Positions 17,417 through 24,721 of a DNA stretch of 64,000 bases are shown here, one piece after another. The first letter of the stretch is position 1. Each line of letters starts with the position of its first letter. Both the position numbers and the translations under genes were made by a program. Where the stretch lies: assembly GCA_016709145.1 (NCBI GenBank), contig JADJEK010000001.1:682001-746000 (forward strand), read 5' to 3'. The notes under the pieces are model-generated. The model searched no databases. It was not told where the DNA came from and worked only from the letters and a program-made list of their open reading frames with translations. This stretch comes from Planctomycetota bacterium (GTDB taxonomy: Bacteria; Planctomycetota; B15-G4; JADJEK01).

Positions 17417-19338
17417 GATCGAGAGGAATCCCGCAACTGCTCTTCGAACAGCTTGGCCGCGACGTCGAGAAAGTCGCGTTCGGTCACGATGCCGATCAGC
17501 CGCTGGTCGGCGTCGACGACCGGCAAGCAGCTCACCTTCGAGCGCCGCATCAGCGCGATCGCATCGAGCACGCTCGTGTCCGAGGTGGTCGTCACGATGC
17601 CGGTCTTCATGATCTCGCGGACCGGGATCGGCTCCTTGTTCTTGCCCATCAGGCCGCTCGCGAGGATGCGCATCAACGTGCGGTGCGACACGATGCCGAC
17701 GACGTGGCCATCCTTGTCCTCGACCGGGACGTGGCGGATGTGCTCCCACTCCATGAGGCTCGCGGCGAGGTCGACGATGTCCTCCGGATGCACCGTGAAC
17801 ACGTCGCGCGTCATCACCTGATCGATCGTGCGGTACGAGCTGCGCCAGTCCGATCCTTCGCCGACGCGCGCGAGCTCCCATTCGTGCACCGGCTTGCCGG
17901 TGGTCTGGTAGTTCGCGGTCGTCACGACCAGCGCGCGATAGCGAGCGTCGCGGGTGCCTTCATGCATCGACGCCAGCGAGTCGAACGCCCATTCGGCGCC
18001 GGTGCGGCCGGACTTCACGCGACCTTCGATGACGCCGAGATAGCGCTCGATGTCGTCGGGGTTGACCTTTTGCTGCTGCAGACCTTCGCGCGCGCGCGGC
18101 AGCAAGTGCTTCAGGATCAGCTCGTCCGCGGCGATTTCCTCACCGTTGAACCAGTGGAACGTCGCCTTCAGTCCCGAGCGCGCCGCGATGAAGAAGTTGT
18201 CCTTGGCGTCGTCGAACGACATCACCTGCGTGATGTCCTTGTATTCCTCGATGTACGCCGACATCAGCCCGAAGAAGAACGCGGCGTTGCTCACTTCGTC
18301 GACGACCGAAGGGCCGGCCGGCAACGCGCGCACTTCGATGCGCAGGTGCGGCTTGCCGTCGATCACGCCGTAGCAGGCGCGGTTCCAGCGGTAGACCGTG
18401 CCGTTGTGCAGGCGCAACGCCGTCAGCGGCGGGATCTCGCCGCGGTCGAGCATCGCCGTCGAGGTCTCGCCGAGTTCCGTGGTCAACACCAGGCGGAAGC
18501 GCGCGATGTCCTCGCGGAAGATCTCGAGGACGGATTCGCGGACCCACGAATCACCGAACGAAACGCGCGGCCGGCGGCCGCGGCGCTGATGCGTGTCCGA
18601 GCGCTCGTCGACCGATTGCTGGAACAACGCGATGCGCGACTCGTGCCACAACCGGTTCTGCATGCAGACCGGCGAGTTCACCGCGGCCGCCAACACCGGC
18701 GCCGTGATCACTTGCGCGAGGTTGTAGAGCTTCGGGAACTCCTCGGCGCCGGACTGGAAGTGGATCTGGAACGACGTGTTGCACGCTTCGAACAGCACGT
18801 TGTCGTGCTTCACGTTCAACTCGTCGATGCCCTTGATCACGGCCTGGAACACGCCGCCGCGCATGTCGGTCATCACCTTGTTCAGGCGGTGGTAGCGCGG
18901 GATCGGGGTCATCGACTCGAGCCCGAGGTCGCTCTGCGTCAGCGTCGGCAAGATGCCGGTCAGCACGCAGCGCGCGTCGAATTCGGAGGCGGCCTTGCGG
19001 GCGCGTTCGAGCAGCTCGTTCAGCTCCTGCTCCATCTCGTACAGTCCACGCCCGGCCAATCGGCGCGGCGTGAGGTTGCACTCGAGGTTGAACTGCGCCA
19101 GCTCGGTCGTGAACTGCGCGTGCTTCAACGAATCGAGCATCTGCAGCGCGAGGTTGGCCGGCCGGTAGTTGCGGTCGACCAGGAAGATCTCCTGCTCGGC
19201 ACCGATGCGCCGGACACCGGACTCGATCTTCTGCGACTCGATCATGCGCTCGAGAGCGCTGACGTCGTCCAGGATCGCGCGCATGAAGCCGCGGTATTCC
19301 TTGTCGTCGCTGGCACGGGGGACTTCGACTTTGGCCAT
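17413..19338 (-). CDS. glutamate-cysteine ligase (GCS2)-like protein with CBS domain pair
   Basis: The 641-aa protein has about 500 residues like GCS2-type carboxylate-amine ligases: RIGAEQEIFLVD (about 46-57), FNLECNLTPR, LTGILPTL, NTSFQIHFQ, NSPVC and LRIEVRALPAGP. A C-terminal CBS pair follows: IDQVMTRDVFTVHPED...VPVEDKDGHVVGIVS, then IMKTGIVTTTSDTSVLDA...LPVVDADQRLIGIVTERD. CBS pairs usually bind adenine nucleotides, so ATP/AMP control of the ligase is plausible. The ATG at 19338 replaces a nonsense extension upstream. It heads the operon with the desuccinylase-like and thioredoxin-like genes. Whether it makes gamma-glutamylcysteine or another amide is not determinable here. Confidence 0.85.
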   Translation of the reverse strand: MAKVEVPRASDDKEYRGFMRAILDDVSALERMIESQKIESGVRRIGAEQEIFLVDRNYRPANLALQMLDSLKHAQFTTELAQFNLECNLTPRRLAGRGLYEMEQELNELLERARKAASEFDARCVLTGILPTLTQSDLGLESMTPIPRYHRLNKVMTDMRGGVFQAVIKGIDELNVKHDNVLFEACNTSFQIHFQSGAEEFPKLYNLAQVITAPVLAAAVNSPVCMQNRLWHESRIALFQQSVDERSDTHQRRGRRPRVSFGDSWVRESVLEIFREDIARFRLVLTTELGETSTAMLDRGEIPPLTALRLHNGTVYRWNRACYGVIDGKPHLRIEVRALPAGPSVVDEVSNAAFFFGLMSAYIEEYKDITQVMSFDDAKDNFFIAARSGLKATFHWFNGEEIAADELILKHLLPRAREGLQQQKVNPDDIERYLGVIEGRVKSGRTGAEWAFDSLASMHEGTRDARYRALVVTTANYQTTGKPVHEWELARVGEGSDWRSSYRTIDQVMTRDVFTVHPEDIVDLAASLMEWEHIRHVPVEDKDGHVVGIVSHRTLMRILASGLMGKNKEPIPVREIMKTGIVTTTSDTSVLDAIALMRRSKVSCLPVVDADQRLIGIVTERDFLDVAAKLFEEQLRDSSRS

Positions 19339-19507
19339 GTGCGTTCCCTGCAAACCGAGGGGCGCAGAATAGCAGACAGATCGTCGCACCAACTGGATGG
19401 CAAGGAAGCGGTTTGCAGTGGCGAAGAGCCGGCGTCGTAACTCGATTCCAGGCACGACCCAAACGGACTGCGCTCGGCACGGGAAGGCAAACCGAGGGCC
19501 CCCCGTC

Positions 19508-19582
19508 CGGGTACCCGAACGCAATTGCCGGCGGCAATCTCGTTCGGGCTACACCACGGCGGACCAAGGACTTGCGCGATCG
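19508..19582. repeat. palindromic element, copy 1
   Basis: The copy begins CGGGTACCC and ends GACTTGCGCGATCG. Its core is an imperfect hairpin (about 19517-19547) around GCCGGCGGC with 13 of 15 arm positions paired. CGGGTACCC and GACTTGCGCGATCG start 61 nt apart in both copies. Similarity to copy 2 extends weakly upstream (GGACTGCGCTC versus GGACCGCGCTC). Confidence 0.7.
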
Positions 19583-19749
19583 TGCCGAAGGGTTGGACGG
19601 CGGTTCAGCGGCGAGCGGGCGCCGACCGAACCGGTGGCCGTGAACGTGAACGGGACAATGGAAAACGCTGACGGCGGCGCGGAAGCCGGGGGCTACGGGG
19701 GCAAGAGTGAGACGGCGGACCGCGCTCAATCACCGCCGGCAACTCGACG

Positions 19750-19824
19750 CGGGTACCCGCGTGCGATTGCCGGCGGCAATCGCACGCGCCTTACATGGCG
19801 AGTGACCCATGACTTGCGCGATCG
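19750..19824. repeat. palindromic element, copy 2
   Basis: This is the second copy, 242 bp after the first, with identical ends and spacing. Its core stem is perfect: GCGTGCGATTGCCG pairs with CGGCAATCGCACGC around a single G (19759-19787). The outer stem bases differ from copy 1 (AAC versus GTG) yet both arms changed together, which preserves pairing. It lies in untranslated DNA upstream of the GCS2-CBS operon. Confidence 0.7.
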
Positions 19825-19989
19825 CGTCCAAACGCTGAACGCGCTCAACCTCTAGTCGAGCCATGGCGCGGAGCGAGAACGGTCACCCCTTCCTCGGTTT
19901 CAGGCCGCACGCTCGTCCGTGGAGAACCACTCAGTCGCCAAGAGACGTCGTGAAGTCCCCCGAGCGGCCCAAGGGCAGAAGGGATGCCC

Positions 19990-20024
19990 AAGGGAAGGCC
20001 AGCTCGCTCGTAGGGCTTTCCCTT
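19990..20024 (-). terminator. possible terminator hairpin downstream of the secretin gene
   Basis: The arms AAGGGAAGGCC (19990-20000) and GGGCTTTCCCTT (20013-20024) form an 11-bp stem with one wobble pair and a 12-13-nt loop, 71 bp past the secretin stop. There is no clear U-tract, so intrinsic termination is uncertain. Confidence 0.35.
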
Positions 20025-20094
20025 CGCCGTCGGTGTCAAGCGAAGCGATTCGGCCTACTGCTTCTGTGTGACGGGCCATGCGGCCCGAGCCCGC

Positions 20095-21558
20095 TCATCT
20101 GCAGGCTTCGAGCTCGTCGTTCACCGTCTCGAGCTTGGCCTTCAGGTCGTCGGGGACCGGCGAGCCGGCGCGGACGTAGTTCAACTCGATCGTCACCACG
20201 ATCGCGTTGCGGTGTTCGCGTTCGACTTCGTGGGCGAACAAGTTGCCGAGCCACGGGATGTCCATCAGCAGCGCCACGCCCGCGCGCTCCGTCACCTTGC
20301 TGCGTCGCGTCAAGCCACCGAGGATCGCGGCGCGGCCCGGTTCGAGCAACACGACCGTGTTGACCTCGCTGCTCGTGATGATCGGGACGCTCTGATTCGG
20401 CGTGTAGCCGATGTGGCTCGCGACCTGCGCGCGGACCTCGACTTCGACGTCGTCCGCGATGCGCGGCGTCATCTCGACGACGACGCCCTCCGTGAATTCC
20501 TTGATCAGTCGATCCGCGTCCAACGCCTCGGGCGAATCACGCAGCGGCGAGTCCGCCACGTCGTTGCCGACGAACCCCTGGATCACGTACGGCACTTGCG
20601 CGATCGACTGCACCGTCGACGCCTTGCCGTTGATCTGCGTCATGCGCGTGTCGGTGAGCACCTCGGCCTTGCCACAGCTCGCCAGGTAGTTCAGGAACTC
20701 GGCGGCGAGCAGCGGATTGAACGACAGCTCGGCCGTCAGCGACTCGAGGCTGAGGTTGGTCTGGCCGGCGTCACCCCACGCGAAAGTGAGGTTCCCGCCC
20801 GCGATGCCCTTCTTCCACGAGTACCAATCGAGTCCGACGTCCTTCGCGTTGTTCTGGTCGATCTCGAAGATGCGAACTCGCGTCTCGATCTGAGGCGGCG
20901 GAACATCGAAGCGGCGGAACGACTCGAGATCGAGGCCGAAGTACGAAGGCGTGTCTTCGAGGTAGAGCAACTGCCGCGAATCGTCCGGCATCAGCACGAT
21001 GAACGGGCTCGCGGTCGAGTTGCGCACCAACTCCGCGATCTCCGACGGAGTGCGGTGCTTGCACTTCAAGTAGCAGATCGCGGTGCCGAAGGACGCCGCC
21101 TCGACCTTGGCCGCATCGAGGATGCGGATGGTCTCCTCGACGTGCTGCATCATCCATTCGGGCGCCGTCACGACGAGGATCGACTTGCCTTCGTACGTCG
21201 TCTTCGCGGTCAACGCCTTCAGATCGATTTCGCACGTGCTGCCGGGAGAGATGCGACTGACCTTGCCGCCCTCGAGCTCGACTGCGACCTGGATCAGCTC
21301 GAACACTTCCGACGCGTTGGCCTCCTCGATGACGAAGGCCTTCACGATGTAGTCGATGTGGTCGTCGGTCGTCTGGATCTCGATGCGCTCGGTCGGGCCC
21401 CCCGCCTTCTGCGCCAGCGTGTCCGGCGTCTTCTCGGCGAAGCGGTTGAAGCGCATGCCGTTCTCGTTGGCCGTCGTCGGCGCGGCAGCCGGCGTCTGGG
21501 CGAACACGCTCGAACAGACGGCGAGCGTCGCGCTCGCGAACACGATTCTCCGGCTCAT
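20095..21558 (-). CDS. secretin-like protein (GspD/PilQ family)
   Basis: The 487-aa exported protein has a signal peptide (MSRRIVFASATLAVCSSVFA). The N-terminal part contains short secretin N-domain-like segments (VTAPEWMMQHVEETIRILD, LKCKHRTPSEIAELV). The C-terminal secretin domain carries TRMTQINGKASTVQSI, LLEPGRAAILGGLTRRS and the signature MDIPWLGNLFAHE. The start at 21558 has GGAG 7 nt upstream. At 487 residues it is short for GspD (about 650), and it lacks visible pilus or T2SS neighbours. It could be an outer-membrane secretin for pseudopilus export, working with the pilin at 32 kb (inference). The dynamin-like gene lies 218 bp upstream on the same strand. Confidence 0.85.
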   Translation of the reverse strand: MSRRIVFASATLAVCSSVFAQTPAAAPTTANENGMRFNRFAEKTPDTLAQKAGGPTERIEIQTTDDHIDYIVKAFVIEEANASEVFELIQVAVELEGGKVSRISPGSTCEIDLKALTAKTTYEGKSILVVTAPEWMMQHVEETIRILDAAKVEAASFGTAICYLKCKHRTPSEIAELVRNSTASPFIVLMPDDSRQLLYLEDTPSYFGLDLESFRRFDVPPPQIETRVRIFEIDQNNAKDVGLDWYSWKKGIAGGNLTFAWGDAGQTNLSLESLTAELSFNPLLAAEFLNYLASCGKAEVLTDTRMTQINGKASTVQSIAQVPYVIQGFVGNDVADSPLRDSPEALDADRLIKEFTEGVVVEMTPRIADDVEVEVRAQVASHIGYTPNQSVPIITSSEVNTVVLLEPGRAAILGGLTRRSKVTERAGVALLMDIPWLGNLFAHEVEREHRNAIVVTIELNYVRAGSPVPDDLKAKLETVNDELEACR

Positions 21559-21572
21559 GATCGACTCCTGGA

Positions 21573-21595
21573 TTCGCGCGATCGCATCGCGCGAA
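21573..21595 (-). promoter_or_regulatory. 5' UTR hairpin before the secretin start
   Basis: TTCGCGCGAT (21573-21582) pairs perfectly with ATCGCGCGAA (21586-21595) around a 3-nt loop, starting 14 bp upstream of the secretin start codon and just ahead of its GGAG. Its position could affect ribosome access or transcript stability. Confidence 0.4.
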
Positions 21596-21776
21596 CGTGG
21601 CTGTCCCGGCGTGTGGCGACGCGGTGATTGGACGGCACAGACGACCCGCGAGGACCGCTGCGGGAACGAGGGCCGAGACGAGCCCTCCTTCCGGAAGTGC
21701 TCCTTGTGATCGGACCCCGACCGGCGTCGGCTTGAGGTGGAACTCGCGATTCCCGAGCAGATCGTCGCGGCCCGTT

Positions 21777-23105
21777 TCAGCCGTTCACCGCACGACGCAA
21801 CGCCGGGATCTCGCGCGAGACGACGTCGCGCAGTCGCGCCTCGTCGGCGGCCGTGAAGCGTGGGAACGCCAGGGCGCCGAGCGTCTGCAACGCCTTCTGC
21901 GCGCGCGGCGCGGCCGCGTCGAATCGTGCACGCAACTCGTCCCCGCTGGCGCGCGTCAGCAACTCGCGCGCGAACACGCGCTCGAACAGTTCCGGGATGC
22001 GAGCGGCGACGTCGTGCTGCGCCGCGCTCTTCATGCGCTTGTTCGTCGACAACCCGTGCACCGCCGCGAGACCGGCGCCGAGCGCCGTGATCGCCCGCAC
22101 CCACCACGCCGCGTCGACGGCGAACGTGAACCACGTCGCGAGACCGAGCAGGAGCGCAAGCCCCATCGACGACACGAACGACCGCATCAACAGCCCGCGC
22201 ACGTGCGTCCGCGCGTGGCGGATGATCGTCGCGTGCAACTGCAAGCGCTCGACGTACTCCTGGAGTTGGGTCACCCGGTTGTCCGCGCGACGCGTCTTCG
22301 CGTCGACGACTTCACGCACGAGCGCTTCGCGGGCCTTCACGAACTCGTCGGCCGGCAACGCCGGCGGCACCGCGTTCTCGACCGGGAAGTAGGTCGTGAA
22401 CACGAACGGCAGGTCCTTGCGCGCGATGACCTTGCCGAGGTTCCAGCACAGCGCGCCGTAGCAACGCGCGAAGTCGGACAGGCTTTTGAACAAGTCCATC
22501 TTGTTCATGACGATCAGCAGCTTGTGGTCGATGCCGCGCAAGGACTGCGTGACGATCGACAGCGCCTCGCCGGTCGTCCCAGGCTTGTCCGGATCGAAGA
22601 ACAGGATCACGAGATCGGCACGCGCGGCGAGGAACCGCACGACCCCGGCGAAGTCGAAGCCGCGCTCCGAATCGGGTTTCGCCGCGTCGATCAGCCCCGG
22701 CGAGTCGATCAACGTCACGCTCTTCAGGATCTCGCTGTCGCGCCGCTTCAAGCGGAGGTGCGTGAGCAACTCGGGACCGAACACGCGCAGACCGGACCAC
22801 GGCAACGACGGATCGGTGGTCAGGGCTTGACCGTCGACGTCGTTCTCGGGAGAGCCATGCGCGAGGATCGTGAACGCGTCGTCGGTCGGCGCCAGACCGG
22901 TGCGCTGCACGGTCTTGCCGAGCAGGTGATTGATGAAGCTCGATTTGCCGGACGAGTGATTGCCGAGCACGAGCACGCACGGCGCGCCCGCGACTTCGCC
23001 GTCGCTCGGCGCATCCTCGAAGGCGAATCGCTTCGCGATCGGCGCGACGACGTCACGCAGCACCTGCTGTACACGCGCGACGGAGTCCACGGATTCGCTC
23101 GCCAT
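21777..23105 (-). CDS. dynamin/EHD-like membrane GTPase
   Basis: The 442-aa protein has a dynamin-type GTPase domain: P-loop GNHSSGKSS (48-56), the following TGLAPTDDAFTIL resembling EHD switch I, G3 motif DSPGLID (134-140) and G4 motif NKMD (201-204). Two neighbouring hydrophobic helices at about 310-355 would anchor it, and a helical C-terminal region follows. Eukaryotic EHD proteins and bacterial dynamin-like proteins remodel membranes, and Planctomycetota have unusual inner membranes, so a membrane-shaping role is attractive but inferred. The start at 23105 follows a 20-bp tandem repeat; the frame upstream of it is low-complexity and unlikely to be coding. Confidence 0.85.
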   Translation of the reverse strand: MASESVDSVARVQQVLRDVVAPIAKRFAFEDAPSDGEVAGAPCVLVLGNHSSGKSSFINHLLGKTVQRTGLAPTDDAFTILAHGSPENDVDGQALTTDPSLPWSGLRVFGPELLTHLRLKRRDSEILKSVTLIDSPGLIDAAKPDSERGFDFAGVVRFLAARADLVILFFDPDKPGTTGEALSIVTQSLRGIDHKLLIVMNKMDLFKSLSDFARCYGALCWNLGKVIARKDLPFVFTTYFPVENAVPPALPADEFVKAREALVREVVDAKTRRADNRVTQLQEYVERLQLHATIIRHARTHVRGLLMRSFVSSMGLALLLGLATWFTFAVDAAWWVRAITALGAGLAAVHGLSTNKRMKSAAQHDVAARIPELFERVFARELLTRASGDELRARFDAAAPRAQKALQTLGALAFPRFTAADEARLRDVVSREIPALRRAVNG

Positions 23106-23128
23106 CGATTTCGTCACTCCATCGTTCG

Positions 23129-23182
23129 TTCGCGCGTTCGCGGCGGCGTTCGCGCGTTCGCGGCGGCGTTCGCGCGTTCGCG
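23129..23182. repeat. 20-bp tandem repeat (about 2.7 copies) upstream of the GTPase gene
   Basis: The unit TTCGCGCGTTCGCGGCGGCG repeats with perfect 20-nt periodicity, ending 24 bp before the GTPase start codon on the minus strand. It is probably slippage-prone, low-complexity sequence in the 5' UTR or promoter area. The rest of the 23106-23260 gap shows nothing else. Confidence 0.75.
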
Positions 23183-23260
23183 CTCGGCCCGGATCGTACC
23201 GGCACACAACTCGTTCACGCGTGCGCTTGACACGTCGTCGATCGACGACATCATTCGCCG

Positions 23261-23430
23261 CGCTTTTGGTGCGCAGGGAAGGTGGTGCAAGACCACCGCG
23301 GTCCCGCCGCTGTGAGTGGTGACGAGAGTCGTCGTTCCGGAAACGGTGCCACTGTCGGGTCGTGTCGACCTGGTGGGAAGGCAAGACGACTCGAGGTTGA
23401 CCCACGAGCCAGAACACCGGCCCAAAAGCG
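23261..23430 (+). promoter_or_regulatory. cobalamin (B12) riboswitch
   Basis: All the classic blocks are present in order. GGGAA and GGTGGTGCAAGACCACC are followed by GCGGTCCCGCCGCTGTGA, then GGAAACGGTGCCACTG, GGGAAGG and the B12 box AGCCAGAACACCGGCC (23407-23422). The closing P1 stem is perfect over 9 bp: CGCTTTTGG (23261-23269) with CCAAAAGCG (23422-23430). The family binds adenosyl- or methylcobalamin and shuts down expression. The downstream gene is a secreted surface-type protein, starting about 195 nt further on. No anti-terminator arrangement is obvious, so control may be at the level of transcription or translation. Confidence 0.93.
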
Positions 23431-23614
23431 TTCATCGTTCACCTCGCCCTCGCGGAAAGGGCATGGGGTCCGTGCGGCTTTCCGGGTCTCGACCCGACGG
23501 CGCGTCTGCATGCGTGGCGCATGCGTTCGTCCGCCGTGAGCACCGCAACACCTCCATGTCGTCCGTGCGAGCGAGGACAATCGCCGACGCGTCCGTTCGA
23601 GGCGCGTGCGGCAC

Positions 23615-23619
23615 GGAGG
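23615..23619 (+). promoter_or_regulatory. Shine-Dalgarno GGAGG fixing a GTG start
   Basis: GGAGG lies 5 nt before GTG 23625. Upstream ATGs in the same frame (for example the one near 23556) lack such a site and would add a non-signal extension. This site decides the start of the riboswitch-controlled gene. Confidence 0.6.
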
Positions 23620-23624
23620 CTGTC

Positions 23625-24653
23625 GTGTCTTTGGTTTTCCGTAGTTGCGCCGTGGCGATCGTCACGGCGTGTGTGGCGTCGTCGTCCCTTGCTTCGTCCG
23701 GAGCGTTCGCGACCTCGGTCGTGCAGTTCGTACCCGGCCCGAGCGCGAATCCGTCGTTCCCCGCGTCCAACGTGCTCGGTGGGCCGACCGGCGGCGGACT
23801 CGCGAACGGCTCGGTCCACGTCTGCGTCCTCGGTGTCGGCGGTTCCTTGACGCTCGGATTCGCCAGTCCGATCGTCGATGGTCCGGGCGCCGACTTCGTC
23901 GCGTTCGAGAACGCTCTGACCTTCGGCGGTGGCGTGTTCACCGAAGTCGCGGCCGTCGAGGTCTCGACCGACGGCGTGAACTTCGCGCGCTTCCCGACGC
24001 GCTACGTCGGGCCGCAGGTCGCGCAGCCGGCGTTCGGCACGTTGCCGATGGGCACGTTCTCCGGACTCGTCGGCGGCATGCCGATCCTCACCAACGTCGC
24101 GACCAACGCGATCGACCCACGCGACTTGCCCAACGGCGGCGGTGAGGGTTTCGACCTCGCGGAGCTCGCGAACGATGCGCTGGTCCAATCGAACGTCGTC
24201 GACCTCGGTGACATCCGCTTCGTGCGCATCGTCGACGTGCCGGCTGGGCTCGTGCAAGACAGCGCCGGCGCGCTGATCTTCGACAACGGCGGCGCGAACG
24301 GCAGCGCCGACATCGACGCCGTCGCGGTCGTGCGCGATCAGACCGACTCGTTGGTCCACGCGCCGATCGTCGACCTGCGGATCGATGCGAGTGGCTTCCT
24401 CGAAGTCGAGCTCGGCGACGCCGACGGCTTCGGTGACCTCGACTTGGCGACGCTGTCGGCATCGTTCGATCTGACGCCGCTGCCGCTCACGAGTTGGTTG
24501 CCGGCGTTCACGATCGTCTCGAGCGACGCGAGCAAGGTCACGCTGCGCTCGCTCGCGCCGACGGTCGGCTCGGGGATCCTCGGCGTCTTCGCGGTCTCCG
24601 CGCGCGATCACTCCGGTGATCTCGCCGCCGACCAAACGATGCTGCAGCGCTGA
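23625..24653 (+). CDS. B12-riboswitch-controlled secreted surface protein
   Basis: The 342-aa protein has a signal peptide from a GTG start (SLVFRSCAVAIVTACVASSS). The mature part resembles the discoidin-like 'cell surface protein' family often found beneath cobalamin riboswitches: ASNVLGGPTGGG (about 45-56), LGVGGSLTLGF, GPGADFVAFENAL, VAAVEVSTDGVNF and FDLAELAN, followed by FVRIVDVP. I infer a role in cobalamin capture or a B12-linked surface function; no ligand residues are known. No TonB receptor, BtuFCD transporter or cobalamin biosynthesis gene is nearby. A second secreted protein follows 68 bp downstream and may share the transcript despite an intervening hairpin. Confidence 0.75.
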   Translation: MSLVFRSCAVAIVTACVASSSLASSGAFATSVVQFVPGPSANPSFPASNVLGGPTGGGLANGSVHVCVLGVGGSLTLGFASPIVDGPGADFVAFENALTFGGGVFTEVAAVEVSTDGVNFARFPTRYVGPQVAQPAFGTLPMGTFSGLVGGMPILTNVATNAIDPRDLPNGGGEGFDLAELANDALVQSNVVDLGDIRFVRIVDVPAGLVQDSAGALIFDNGGANGSADIDAVAVVRDQTDSLVHAPIVDLRIDASGFLEVELGDADGFGDLDLATLSASFDLTPLPLTSWLPAFTIVSSDASKVTLRSLAPTVGSGILGVFAVSARDHSGDLAADQTMLQR

Positions 24654-24668
24654 AGGCGACGGACGGAC

Positions 24669-24706
24669 GCGGACGAACGGGTGCTCTCGCGCACCCGTTC
24701 GTCCGC
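24669..24706 (+). terminator. strong hairpin between the two surface-protein genes
   Basis: A perfect 16-bp stem pairs GCGGACGAACGGGTGC (24669-24684) with its reverse complement at 24691-24706 around the loop TCTCGC. No T-run follows, so it could be an attenuating or processing structure rather than a full terminator. Confidence 0.55.
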
Positions 24707-24721
24707 GGTCGTCGACCCCCC

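Larger units (their letters stand above)
19339..20094. other. 756-bp intergenic region without a credible gene
   Basis: The spacer lies between the GCS2-CBS start and the secretin 3' end. Short open frames here have arginine-rich, shadow-like composition and no good ribosome-binding site. Its structured content is two copies of a palindromic element (19508-19582 and 19750-19824) and a hairpin at 19990-20024. It must hold the promoter of the GCS2-CBS operon; no convincing -35/-10 pair was seen. Confidence 0.7.

Noticed and set aside
19339..20094. tRNA or other known structured RNA
   Set aside because: No cloverleaf with a TTCGA-type T loop or other known RNA consensus was found; only the duplicated palindrome and one hairpin.
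20586..20600. Third copy of the ACTTGCGCGATCG element end
   Set aside because: It lies inside the secretin coding sequence without the palindrome or CGGGTACCC end, so it is likely chance.
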